Source: Maritalea porphyrae (lineage in GTDB: Bacteria > Pseudomonadota > Alphaproteobacteria > Rhizobiales > Devosiaceae). Taken from it: DNA of 64,000 bases. Within the stretch, counting starts at the first letter, position 1; the number at the start of each line of letters is the position of its first letter. Shown here one piece after another: positions 28,909-37,319 of the stretch. The stretch lies in NCBI RefSeq assembly GCF_027213965.1, contig NZ_JAPWGX010000003.1, positions 620,001 to 684,000 of the forward strand, written 5' to 3'. The notes under the pieces are model-generated. The model ran no database searches and was not told the DNA's origin. It saw only the letters and a list, made by a program, of their open reading frames with translations. The position numbers were made by a program, and so were the translations under genes.

Positions 28909-30288
28909 ATGGCACAAGACGTACTTATTGTAGATGACGAAGCGGACATTCGGGAACTGATCTCGGGTATTCTTGAAGATGAGGGGTATGAAACCCGGTT
29001 GGCGCACGATGCTGACTCGGCGTTGGCAGCAATTGAGGCGCGACGTCCAGGCTTGGTGTTCTTAGACATTTGGATGCAGGGTTCTCGCCTTGATGGATTG
29101 CAGTTGCTTGACGCTATTCAGGAGAGGCACAAAGACATCGCCGTGGTTATGATTTCTGGCCACGGCAATGTTGAGACAGCCGTTTCAGCAATCCGTCGTG
29201 GCGCGTTTGACTACATCGAAAAACCGTTTAAAATCGACAGGTTATTGTTGATCGCGCAACGTGCTTTTGAAAATCGTCGCCTTAAAGATGAAGTTGAGGA
29301 GTTAAAAGTACGCTCAGGCGCGGACAGCGATCAATTTGTTGGCGTATCGCCAGCGTTCTTGAACATTAAGGCAGCTCTAAGCAAATGCGCGATGACGAAT
29401 TCGCGGGTCTTTTTGACTGGACCAGCGGGGACGGGAAAAGGGCTATGCGCGCGCTTGTTGCATGAGTTATCACATCGATCTGATGGACCATTTGTTGAAG
29501 TAAACCTTGCCATGCATGGCGAAGATGAGCTGGCTGAAGAGTTGTTCGGCAAGGAAACTGCTGACAATGGATCAAAGTCAATTCGAGCGGGAGCTTTTGA
29601 AAGGGCGCATGGTGGTACGCTTTATCTTGCTGAAGTCGAAGTGCTGTCGCAAAACATGCAAGCACTTGTGCTGCGTGCAATTGTAGAAAATAAATTCTTG
29701 CGGTTGGGCGGCGAAACCCGAGTTGGCGTTGATGTTCGTATCGTGTCTTCGTGTTCAACAAATGTCGCCAAGCTGGTGGAAGAAGAGAGATTTAGGGCTG
29801 ACCTATTTCATCGGTTGGCGGTTATTCCTTTAGCGCTGCCCGCACTGAAAGAGCGGCGCGAGGACATTCCTTTGCTGGTCAATCAACTCACAAAAACTCT
29901 GATGCAAGTTCATAACCTAAAGTCTTTCAACATTTCGGCCGATGCGATGGCCGTTTTGCAAGCACAAGATTGGCCCGGTAATGCACGTCAGTTGAGAAAC
30001 TCGTTGGAGCGACTGATTATTATGCTCAACGATGACTTTCCTGACGATGGCTGTGTAACGGCTGAAATGCTGCCCGCTGACATTGGCGAAGTATTGCCCT
30101 CAGTTGATGATGGTAGTGACAGCCCGCATTTGATGACATTGCCCTTGAGAGATGCGCGTGAAGTCTTTGAGCGGCAATATCTTGTGGCGCAGATTGAACG
30201 ATTTGGCGGTAACATCTCGCGTACTGCTGAATTTGTTGGTATGGAGCGTAGCGCACTGCATCGAAAATTGAAGTCACTAGGGCTGTAA
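28909..30288 (+). CDS. ntrX: Response regulator NtrX with AAA+ and Fis domains
   Basis: Partner of NtrY. The 459 residues comprise a receiver domain (Asp53 in VFLDIWMQGSRLDG, Lys in YIEKPFKIDRL), an AAA+ domain with Walker A TGPAGTGKGLCARLL, and a C-terminal helix-turn-helix ending SRTAEFVGMERSALHRKLKSLGL. The sigma-54 contact motif GAFTGA is missing; the corresponding stretch reads AGAFERAHGGTLYLAEVE, in which the Walker B Asp-Glu also changes to Ala-Glu. It is therefore unlikely to activate sigma-54 and more likely a direct DNA-binding regulator with a non-canonical AAA domain, as known for other alphaproteobacterial NtrX proteins. Confidence 0.93.
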   Translation: MAQDVLIVDDEADIRELISGILEDEGYETRLAHDADSALAAIEARRPGLVFLDIWMQGSRLDGLQLLDAIQERHKDIAVVMISGHGNVETAVSAIRRGAFDYIEKPFKIDRLLLIAQRAFENRRLKDEVEELKVRSGADSDQFVGVSPAFLNIKAALSKCAMTNSRVFLTGPAGTGKGLCARLLHELSHRSDGPFVEVNLAMHGEDELAEELFGKETADNGSKSIRAGAFERAHGGTLYLAEVEVLSQNMQALVLRAIVENKFLRLGGETRVGVDVRIVSSCSTNVAKLVEEERFRADLFHRLAVIPLALPALKERREDIPLLVNQLTKTLMQVHNLKSFNISADAMAVLQAQDWPGNARQLRNSLERLIIMLNDDFPDDGCVTAEMLPADIGEVLPSVDDGSDSPHLMTLPLRDAREVFERQYLVAQIERFGGNISRTAEFVGMERSALHRKLKSLGL

Positions 30289-30310
30289 CGGTCAAACTGA
30301 GGGGGCATTT

Positions 30311-31687
30311 ATGCGCGTAATTATTAGTGGCGCTGGGCAAGTTGGCTATGGAATCGCTGAGCAATTGGCGATGGAAGACAACGAAGTTACCGTGATTGAT
30401 AGCAATCCTGAGTTGGTACAGCGCGTTCGCGACACTTTGGATGCGCGTGGTGTGCATGGACATGGGTCGCACCCCGACGTTTTGGCGCAAGCGGGCGCGC
30501 GCGAAGCTGATATGTTGATTGCAGTGACTCAGGTTGATGAAGTCAACATGACTGCCTGTCAGGTCGCACATTCAATTTTTAAAATTCCAACACGAATTGC
30601 TCGCATACGTGCCCAAAGCTATTTGAAGTCTGAGTGGAGTGATTTGTTTGCGCGTGATCACTTGCCAATTGACGTGATTATTTCGCCCGAAGTCGAGGTG
30701 GGTGAATTGATCCTGCAGCGAATGGCATATCCGGGCGCGCTCGATCTTGTGTCATTCGACGACGACCAGGTTCTGGTTATCACGGTTGCTGTGACAGAAG
30801 ACTGTGCCATCATAGATACGCCATTGTTGCAACTCACGGAGCTGTTTCCAAATCTGGAGGCGACAGTGATGGGGGTTCGGCGCGGTGGCGTAATGAAAGC
30901 ACTAAAGTCGAACGATTTTTTGGTTCCCGGCGACGAAGCTATTGTTGCGGTTGGCCGGTCTCAGGTGAACCGCGTGTTGGCGATGTTTGGCAAAGACGTG
31001 CCATTTCCCAACAAAGTCGTCATTGGCGGGGCGGGGAATATCGGACAATATGTTGCGCGGAAATTGGAAGAGTTGGGTGAGGGCATCTCCGTACGGCTAA
31101 TTGAGAACAATCGCCGGACAGCACAACGCGCTGCAGAAAACCTAAATGAGGCCATTGTTGTTTATGGTGACGGGTTGCATGAAGATATTATGCATGAAGT
31201 TGGCATTCAGAATGCCCAGATGTATTTGGGTCTAACCAACGATGATGAAACAAATATTCTGTCTTCGGTTTTGGCGAGCGAGTTAGGCGGGGCAACAACA
31301 ATTGCATTGGTCAACCAGCCACAATATCCTCGTTTTGCGAAACGGCTTGGTGTGGATGCCTTTCTCAATCCAAGAACCGTTACTGTTTCTAAAATACTGC
31401 GCCATGTTCGCCGGGGTCGCATACGGGGGGTTTACACGCTCTACAATGGTGCTGCTGAGTTGCTGGAGGCTGAAGCGCTGGAAACCTCACCGTTGGTGGG
31501 TAAACCACTCAAGGATTTCAATTTTGGTGACGGTGTGCGCATCGGCGCAATTATTCGTGGCGGCAAGATGATTGTGCCAACAGGTCAATCACGGGTTGAA
31601 GCGGGTGATTTTGTGATTGTGTTTGCTTTGGCAGATGCGGTGCGGCAAGTGGAGCAAATGTTCCGCGTCAGCATAGATTTCTTTTAG
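30311..31687 (+). CDS. trkA: Trk potassium uptake system, NAD-binding subunit TrkA
   Basis: Peripheral cytosolic regulator of Trk potassium channels. The 458 residues hold two RCK modules. The first has IISGAGQVGYGIAEQLAMED (dinucleotide motif GxGxxG near residues 6-11) and a TrkA_C domain (about 130-220). The second has VVIGGAGNIGQYVARKLEELG (near 235) and its own C-terminal domain ending VEAGDFVIVFALADAVRQVEQMF. It follows ntrX by 22 bases with GAGGGGG before the ATG and is followed after 8 bases by its membrane partner trkH. The ntrYX-trkA order is standard in Rhizobiales. Confidence 0.95.
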   Translation: MRVIISGAGQVGYGIAEQLAMEDNEVTVIDSNPELVQRVRDTLDARGVHGHGSHPDVLAQAGAREADMLIAVTQVDEVNMTACQVAHSIFKIPTRIARIRAQSYLKSEWSDLFARDHLPIDVIISPEVEVGELILQRMAYPGALDLVSFDDDQVLVITVAVTEDCAIIDTPLLQLTELFPNLEATVMGVRRGGVMKALKSNDFLVPGDEAIVAVGRSQVNRVLAMFGKDVPFPNKVVIGGAGNIGQYVARKLEELGEGISVRLIENNRRTAQRAAENLNEAIVVYGDGLHEDIMHEVGIQNAQMYLGLTNDDETNILSSVLASELGGATTIALVNQPQYPRFAKRLGVDAFLNPRTVTVSKILRHVRRGRIRGVYTLYNGAAELLEAEALETSPLVGKPLKDFNFGDGVRIGAIIRGGKMIVPTGQSRVEAGDFVIVFALADAVRQVEQMFRVSIDFF

Positions 31688-31695
31688 GCAAGTAT

Positions 31696-33114
31696 ATGCC
31701 AGCCATTTTTTCAATCTGTAGTTTGGTTTTGGCAGGTTTCTCAGCCTGCTTAATCGCGCCATTTACTGTTGCCGTTATGGGACAAAGCGTCAAACACATT
31801 GAAGGATTTGGCCTTTTGTTTGTGTCTTATGTTTTCCTTTCGGTTGTGGTTATCCTTGCGTTCAACCGTCAGGCGTCTCGGTTGTCGCGCGGCGGCATGT
31901 TTGTCTTGGCCTGTTGTTGCTGGTTGACCTTGGTTCTGGCCGCAACAATACCATTTGTTTTGCTTGAACGCATGTCGTTCCTTGGTGCTTTTTATGAAGC
32001 AAGTTCGGCCGCAACAGCGCTTGGCACAACGTTTTTGGTGCCTGAAACTATTGCCACACCGATGAAAGCATATCGGGCGATTATTGCTTGGTTCGGTGGC
32101 TTTTTGACGCTGGCGCTAATTGTTTATGTCTTGAGCCCTTATCGTGTTGGTGGTCTGCCGAACCGCGATTTACGGTTTGTTTTGCACAGCACCGGTTATG
32201 GTGGGCCCAAGCTTTTTCGCACCTTGGCAGCAATTGCGCTGCCATATATTGGGCTAACATTTTTGTGCCTTTTGATCTTGTTGATACAAGGCGTGCGACC
32301 GCTTGATGCAACCTTGGCCGCCACTGCGGCCATGTCGACCAACGGCTTTTTGCCCACCCAGTCTGGAGGATCGATCTTCAATAATCGTGCGGCCGAAATC
32401 ACCATGATCGGCTTTATGATGGTCGGCGGCACAAGCATTATTTGGCACCGCATGATTTTTGCTCGACGATTTGAACTGCTTTGGCGAGAACACCGCGAGA
32501 GTATTGGGGCAATCGTTTTGATATTGGGCATTGGTGTATTGGTGGCGCTTATTAATGGCCTGACAAGCGATGCACCTTTTGCTTTCTTGCGCCATATTTT
32601 TGATGTTGCCTCAACAATGACAACCACAGGCGTCACACACCAAACATCACAAGTTTCCAGCGTACCGTTGTTGTTGGCATTTATGTTGGCAATGGGAGGC
32701 GCCGCTACGTTTTCGACGAGTGGCGGGATAAAACTTTACCGACTAGGGATCATGCTGCTCAATTCGCTTTTGCAAGCTCGTCAGTTGGTTTTTCCAAATG
32801 CAATCCTGTCGGGACGACTGGAAGAGCGTTTTGGAAGCTCGGGGGCAATCAAGGCGATTTGGAGTTTCTTCTTTCTGTTCATTTTGACCATGTGTTTGGG
32901 CATGTTGGGCTTTGCCATTTTGGGGATGTCATTTGAAGACGCGTTCTCTTCATCCGTTGGCAGCTTAAGCTCTGTCGCCAATTTGGTGACCGCGGACGCC
33001 GTGCGTGGCGAGCACGGATATTTGATTGGTCTGTGGATTTCTGCCATCGCTTTGGCCGGGAAACTGGAGATTTTGGTTATCTTGGCGGCAATCAGCGATA
33101 TTCGGCAGCGATAA
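31696..33114 (+). CDS. trkH: Trk potassium uptake system, membrane subunit TrkH
   Basis: Potassium-translocating subunit. The 472-residue polytopic membrane protein has about ten hydrophobic helices and the repeated selectivity-loop segments of the TrkH/KtrB family: SSAATALGTTF (about residue 98), TAAMSTNGFLPTQSGG (about 208), TMTTTGVTHQTS (about 310) and GSLSSVANLVTAD (about 430), each around a P-loop turn. GGAATFSTSGGIKLYR matches a conserved region before the last loop. The presence of both trkA and trkH side by side means a complete Trk system is encoded here. Confidence 0.93.
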   Translation: MPAIFSICSLVLAGFSACLIAPFTVAVMGQSVKHIEGFGLLFVSYVFLSVVVILAFNRQASRLSRGGMFVLACCCWLTLVLAATIPFVLLERMSFLGAFYEASSAATALGTTFLVPETIATPMKAYRAIIAWFGGFLTLALIVYVLSPYRVGGLPNRDLRFVLHSTGYGGPKLFRTLAAIALPYIGLTFLCLLILLIQGVRPLDATLAATAAMSTNGFLPTQSGGSIFNNRAAEITMIGFMMVGGTSIIWHRMIFARRFELLWREHRESIGAIVLILGIGVLVALINGLTSDAPFAFLRHIFDVASTMTTTGVTHQTSQVSSVPLLLAFMLAMGGAATFSTSGGIKLYRLGIMLLNSLLQARQLVFPNAILSGRLEERFGSSGAIKAIWSFFFLFILTMCLGMLGFAILGMSFEDAFSSSVGSLSSVANLVTADAVRGEHGYLIGLWISAIALAGKLEILVILAAISDIRQR

Positions 33115-33195
33115 TATCCAAACAGATTGACAGTTCGTGCGCATATGCGTACCCATTTAGGGCGGTGTTTTTATTAACTCTTTGTCCAAACACGG

Positions 33196-33222
33196 TTGTT
33201 GGGACGAGCTTTAGGATATAAT
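33196..33222 (+). promoter_or_regulatory. Candidate promoter of hfq
   Basis: A perfect TATAAT box at 33217-33222 is preceded by TTGTTG at 33196-33201 with a 15-base spacer, a little short for sigma-70. It lies about 57 bases before the hfq ATG, in a 164-base gap after trkH that also holds a CGCATATGCG palindrome (33140-33149). Confidence 0.4.
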
Positions 33223-33278
33223 CTTGGTACTGAAGGTGATTGTTGCCACCCGATCTACCCAAAAAAGAGGCCCCCAGA

Positions 33279-33527
33279 ATGCCCAATGACAAAAACCAGA
33301 ACTTGCAAGACTCTTTCCTCAACAATGTCCGGAAAAACAAAATCCCAGTGACCATTTTCTTGGTCAATGGCGTGAAGCTGCAAGGCGTTATAACTTGGTT
33401 CGACAATTTTTGTTTATTGTTGCGCCGCGAGTCTCAATCTCAACTTGTGTACAAGCATGCGATTTCGACAATTATGCCTGGCGCTCCAATTCAATTGTTT
33501 GATCCAGAGACCAGCGACAAAGGCTAA
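33279..33527 (+). CDS. hfq: RNA chaperone Hfq
   Basis: Hexameric Sm-like RNA chaperone for small-RNA regulation. From ATG 33279 (AAAGAGG ribosome site) it is 82 residues: [20 protein letters not shown] (the distal-face start), then [20 protein letters not shown] (Sm1) and the Sm2 signature [10 protein letters not shown]. The short C-terminal tail is normal for alphaproteobacteria. The open frame extends upstream to 33240, but the family start and ribosome site fix ATG 33279. It precedes hflX with almost no gap, the conserved hfq-hflX pair. Confidence 0.97.
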   Translation: MPNDKNQNLQDSFLNNVRKNKIPVTIFLVNGVKLQGVITWFDNFCLLLRRESQSQLVYKHAISTIMPGAPIQLFDPETSDKG

Positions 33528-33628
33528 CTGCGCTGTCCAAGAATAACGAAAATGAAACACAGGTTGGTGTAGATTTCCAAAAGGGAACCGCCGGCTATAT
33601 AGACCGTCGTGTCGAAGCAACACGCGCT

Positions 33629-34942
33629 TTGTTGGTGTGTCCAGACGTTGCACGGCAGGCAAGTCGTCGCACAATTGAAGCGCGGCTCGAGGAATTCAAA
33701 AGCCTCGCGAGCGCGATCAATTTGGACATCATCGATGCGCAAGCGTGGAATGTGCGTGAGGTAAAACCTGCCACATTCATCGGCGGTGGCCATGTGGAAG
33801 AGATCCAAAAACAAGTTGAAGAACACAATATCGCTTTGGTGTTGATAGATGCGCAGCTGTCTCCAATTCAACAGCGCAACCTTGAAACCAAACTTGGGGC
33901 GAAGGTGCTGGATAGAACCGCTCTGATCCTTGAGATCTTTGGTGACCGCGCAGCGACGCGGGAAGGTGTTTTGCAAGTTGAACTCGCGCATTTGAATTAC
34001 CAAAGGGGACGTTTGGTGCGGTCATGGACCCACCTTGAACGCCAACGCGGTGGCTTAGGGTTTGTCGGTGGGCCTGGTGAAACGCAAATCGAATCGGATC
34101 GACGCTTGTTGCAAGAGCGGGTGACATTGCTCACCAAGCGACTTGAAAAAGTGCAGCGAACCCGATTTGAACAGCGCAAATCCCGTCAGTCTATTCCATT
34201 CCCGATTATTGCTTTGGCTGGGTACACGAATGCGGGCAAGTCTACACTTTTTAATCTGCTGACCGATTCTGATATCAAGGCAGAAGATCAGCTGTTTGCC
34301 ACACTGGATACAACTGTTCGTCGGGCAACATTGCCACATAAGCGCGAAGTGGTGTTTTCTGACACCGTTGGCTTTATTGCCGATTTGCCGACTGATTTGA
34401 TTGCTGCGTTTCGTGGAACGCTAGAAGAAGTTACTGAAGCGCACGTTGTGTTGCACGTCCGTGATATTGCTAATGACGACTACATGGCCCAGTGCCAAGA
34501 TGTGAATGATGTTTTAGCTGACCTTGAAGTGACCCCTGAAAAGGTGCCGTTCATTGAGGTTTGGAACAAGGTGGACATGCTGACTGAAGAGCAGCTTGAG
34601 CTTCGCCGCCGTCACCGCAGCAAATCAATTCCAATTGTTGAGATTTCGGCCAAGACCGGGCAGGGGCTCGATGAATTATTGGCTGTAATTGAAGTTGAGC
34701 TTGGTAAAACAGGCCGTTTTCAGACAGTTATGCTGCCACACAGTGCGGCCCACACGGCTCATTGGCTTTATGATCATGGCGAAGTGCTCAGCGCAGAACC
34801 AACCGAAGACGGCAGCGCAATTTGTTATGAAGTGCGCGTGGCCAAAGACAAAATGTCACCGTTCTTGGAAAAATTTGACAAGTTCGTCGTTGAACAGGCA
34901 GTTCCAACGCCCGAAAACGCAACAGAAGCAGACGCCGATTAA
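33629..34942 (+). CDS. hflX: Ribosome-associated GTPase HflX (start uncertain)
   Basis: GTPase that binds the large ribosomal subunit and rescues stalled or heat-damaged ribosomes. It has an N-terminal glycine-rich domain (FIGGGHVEEIQKQVEEH, RNLETKLGAKVLDRTALILEIF, WTHLERQRGGLGFVGGPGETQ). The G domain has GYTNAGKSTLFN (G1), DTVGFIADLP (G3), NKVD (G4) and SAKTG (G5). The 33629 TTG would begin inside the first beta strand (LLVCPDV). The frame is open upstream to 33503 and reads a plausible N-terminus (GTAGYIDRRVEATRA) but has no ATG, GTG or TTG. The only near-cognate start there is CTG 33533, with AAAGG nine bases before it. The true protein is therefore probably about 32 residues longer than 437. 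Confidence 0.9.
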   Translation: MLVCPDVARQASRRTIEARLEEFKSLASAINLDIIDAQAWNVREVKPATFIGGGHVEEIQKQVEEHNIALVLIDAQLSPIQQRNLETKLGAKVLDRTALILEIFGDRAATREGVLQVELAHLNYQRGRLVRSWTHLERQRGGLGFVGGPGETQIESDRRLLQERVTLLTKRLEKVQRTRFEQRKSRQSIPFPIIALAGYTNAGKSTLFNLLTDSDIKAEDQLFATLDTTVRRATLPHKREVVFSDTVGFIADLPTDLIAAFRGTLEEVTEAHVVLHVRDIANDDYMAQCQDVNDVLADLEVTPEKVPFIEVWNKVDMLTEEQLELRRRHRSKSIPIVEISAKTGQGLDELLAVIEVELGKTGRFQTVMLPHSAAHTAHWLYDHGEVLSAEPTEDGSAICYEVRVAKDKMSPFLEKFDKFVVEQAVPTPENATEADAD

Positions 34943-35751
34943 GGCGTTTGTTTATCTGACTGTCGAATTTCTGACCAAAACTCCTCCAGTTTTTCAAGTC
35001 CTGCCTCGGGAAGGGTTATCCCTTCCTGAAGGCAGCGTTTTTCCACGTGGTGAAACCGGCGGATAAACTTATTGTTGGCATTGGAAAGTGCGACCTCTGG
35101 GTCGACATTTAGTTTGCGCGCCAAGGAGGCCATTGCAAACAGAAGGTCGCCAATTTCTTCTTCGATTTGGTTTTGGTTTTGTGCTTCGATTTCCCCAGCA
35201 ACTTCTTGGGTTTCTTCTCGCACTTTGTCCAAAGCACCTTGAGCACTTGGCCAATCAAATCCCACGCGTGCTGCGCGTTTGGCGAGTTTATTTGCCCGTG
35301 TCAATGCGGGCAGGGCACGGGGCACATCATCAAGCACAGATGGGTGCTTTCCGGCTTCTGTTGTCTTTTTTACCCGTTCCGATGCCTTAATGTTTTCCCA
35401 ATTTGTATTGACCCCATCCGCCGTTTCAATTTCCACCTGTTCGAAAACATGTGGGTGTCGCCGGATGAGTTTTTCGCAGATGCCATATACTACGTCACCA
35501 AAATCGAACTTGTTGGTTTCATTCGCCATTTGCGCGTAATAAATCGGTTGAAAAAGCAAGTCACCAAGTTCAGATTTCAGATCATCGAAATCTTCTCGCT
35601 CAATAGCGTCTGCCACTTCATAGGCTTCTTCGATCGTATGAGGTTTGATCGAGTGGAAGTCTTGCTGCAAATCCCAAGGGCATCCATCCTTTGGATCACG
35701 TAGACGGCGCATGATTTCGATTAGCGTAGAAATGTCACGACTTGGTTTCAC
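34939..35751 (-). CDS. mazG: Nucleoside triphosphate pyrophosphohydrolase MazG
   Basis: House-cleaning enzyme that hydrolyses (d)NTPs to monophosphates and pyrophosphate. The 270 residues hold two MazG modules. The first is LRDPKDGCPWDLQQDFHSIKPHTIEEAYEV with the metal-binding ELGDLLFQ; the second (after about residue 150) has VGFDWPSAQGALDKVREETQEV and EEIGDLLFAMASLAR. I place the start at GTG 35751. Its GTGA overlaps the stop of the upstream DUF1801 gene by 4 bases, and the first homologous residues (KPSRDISTLIEIMRRLRDP) follow at once. The frame continues 24 codons upstream only by running into that gene. Its stop overlaps the hflX stop (TTAA). Confidence 0.93.
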   Translation of the reverse strand: MKPSRDISTLIEIMRRLRDPKDGCPWDLQQDFHSIKPHTIEEAYEVADAIEREDFDDLKSELGDLLFQPIYYAQMANETNKFDFGDVVYGICEKLIRRHPHVFEQVEIETADGVNTNWENIKASERVKKTTEAGKHPSVLDDVPRALPALTRANKLAKRAARVGFDWPSAQGALDKVREETQEVAGEIEAQNQNQIEEEIGDLLFAMASLARKLNVDPEVALSNANNKFIRRFHHVEKRCLQEGITLPEAGLEKLEEFWSEIRQSDKQTP

Positions 35752-36152
35752 GAGGCTTTGCTTCTTTTGTTTTGATGGTAGGTGAGCGCAAGGGCAATCA
35801 TATGCTCCAATTCTTGGTGGCATTTGGACAGATCATTCGGAAGCACCACTTCGCGTGAGCCAACATACTCGAACTCGGTCGGATAGTGCTGTTTGATGTC
35901 AGCGATCAACGTGGAGTTACAATTGACATAGAGTGAGATTGTACCGCTGGAGTTTTGGTCAAATCTGATCGTCGTACCCGATTTTGGTTTTTGGGTGAGA
36001 AAGCTGATTTGATTCCATTTGAGCGCCTCAATGATAGAACCACAGCCAGTGGTGTTGGCCGCAACAGCGTGCACAAGTTCACGCAAAAAACACAAGGTAT
36101 TCTGCTGGGTTGCGCTATATTCAGAAATTCTTTGATCGAGTATATCCGGCAC
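35748..36152 (-). CDS. DUF1801-domain protein
   Basis: A 134-residue cytosolic protein that reads like the DUF1801/YdhG-like fold: IIEALKWNQISFLTQKPKSG near the middle, TTIRFDQNSSGTISLYVNC, then the helical IADIKQHYPTEFEYVGSREV. Family members are small and of unclear function; some Gram-positive relatives are called iron chaperones. It begins at GTG 36152 without a strong ribosome site. Its stop overlaps the mazG start by 4 bases, so the two are translated together. A perfect 16-base palindrome lies about 125 bases upstream. Confidence 0.75.
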   Translation of the reverse strand: MPDILDQRISEYSATQQNTLCFLRELVHAVAANTTGCGSIIEALKWNQISFLTQKPKSGTTIRFDQNSSGTISLYVNCNSTLIADIKQHYPTEFEYVGSREVVLPNDLSKCHQELEHMIALALTYHQNKRSKAS

Positions 36153-36506
36153 GGTGTATGTCTTTGTTCAAGGAGCTTTGTTCAGACATACTACGGCTTT
36201 TGCAAAAGCGCCAAGCCCGGCAGAGGTTTTCTTTCGTCTCTGACGTTTGCTCGTATTGCGGCCTGTTCGTATTCGCATAATATATATTATGGAACTTTTT
36301 CGTCATTGATCGCTTGGGAATTCACCTAGTGTTGCAGCTTCGCACAGCATACGGCATTTGAGCCGTTCTTATAGATGTTCGATTTTCATAGCCACTGTCG
36401 GTGTTATTGCTTGCGTGGTCATTTCCAAATTGTATGCAACGAGGTGCCAATGATGCAGAAGCTTGTGACATCTCACTTAAGGTCGCCAAGTCACAAGGCG
36501 TCGCAA
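36153..36506. other. 355-base non-coding gap
   Basis: Between the DUF1801 gene and the stop of the MBL-fold gene, both on the minus strand. Six-frame reading gives only short, low-quality frames. The recognisable element is the palindrome at 36276. The stretch should contain the promoter of the DUF1801-mazG pair; otherwise I see nothing. Confidence 0.5.
36276..36291. promoter_or_regulatory. Perfect 16-base AT-rich palindrome
   Basis: CATAATATATATTATG is its own reverse complement. It lies about 125 bases upstream of the DUF1801-mazG pair, where an operator would be expected. No regulator gene is adjacent. Confidence 0.4.
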
Positions 36507-37319
36507 TTACTGCAATTCGATTGTGAAACCATCATAGGCAGGTTTGATATTTTCTGGCGTCTCATTATTCACGGTCACATAATCAAGGTCGATGTGCATA
36601 TTGGTTAGATATGCTTGCACGGGCTGCATTTTTTCAATCCAGCGGACAGAGTCATCAAGAGAAAAATGACTTGGATGTGGTGTCCGGCGCAAAGCGTCTA
36701 TAATCCAGACGTCAAGATTTTTCAATTCGTTGAGTGATGATTTTGGGATGTCTGAGACATCACAAGAATAGGCAAGTTTTTTCACCCGAAAGCCAAGCGA
36801 GATTATGCTGCCATGTTCTTGATTAAAGGCGTGCAGGGTGACCGGGCCACCCTCGCCTTCGACAGTTACAGCATCGCCATCATCAATTTCATTTGCATTT
36901 AGAATGGGCGGATATGGACTGCCAATAGGTGCATGAAAACAATAGCCAAATGCCGATTTCAACCGTTCTAGCGTTGGTCGATTTGCATAGACTTCAACGC
37001 GCTTTCGATCATTGAGCGCAAGTACGCGCAAATCGTCGATCCCGTGGGTGTGATCTGCATGGTCATGGGTATAGAATACAGCGTCAACACTGGTAACACC
37101 TGCATCGAGTAGCTGTTCGCGAATATCGCATCCCGTATCAATAACGATGTTCGTTTGGCCGCCAGTTGCACTTGTTGCTGTGATTAGAAGCGCACAACGG
37201 CGGCGCCGGTTTTTTCGGTTTTTTGGGTCACAATCGCCCCAATTTCCACCAACGCGTGGCACGCCCCCGGACGAGCCGCAACCCAAAATTGTAACCTGGA
37301 TTTTTTGCTCAACACTCAT
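36507..37319 (-). CDS. MBL-fold metallohydrolase (PhnP-like phosphodiesterase)
   Basis: A 270-residue metallo-beta-lactamase-fold hydrolase. It begins VTILGCGSSGGVPRVGG, the start typical of the PhnP/RNase Z-like branch. It has the metal-binding motif YTHDHADHTHGIDDL (HxHxDH form), the further ligand histidine in SCDVSDIP-type positions, and ends with YLTNMHIDLDY. Relatives cleave cyclic phosphodiesters. Its ATG overlaps the tatD stop by 4 bases, and the order metG-tatD-MBL is conserved in Rhizobiales. No phosphonate genes are nearby, so a general phosphodiesterase role is the safer call. Confidence 0.88.
   Translation of the reverse strand: MSVEQKIQVTILGCGSSGGVPRVGGNWGDCDPKNRKNRRRRCALLITATSATGGQTNIVIDTGCDIREQLLDAGVTSVDAVFYTHDHADHTHGIDDLRVLALNDRKRVEVYANRPTLERLKSAFGYCFHAPIGSPYPPILNANEIDDGDAVTVEGEGGPVTLHAFNQEHGSIISLGFRVKKLAYSCDVSDIPKSSLNELKNLDVWIIDALRRTPHPSHFSLDDSVRWIEKMQPVQAYLTNMHIDLDYVTVNNETPENIKPAYDGFTIELQ

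Noticed and set aside
35752-35823. Longer mazG start
   Set aside because: It runs into the DUF1801 gene in another frame; GTG 35751 makes the usual four-base stop-start overlap and begins the homologous sequence.
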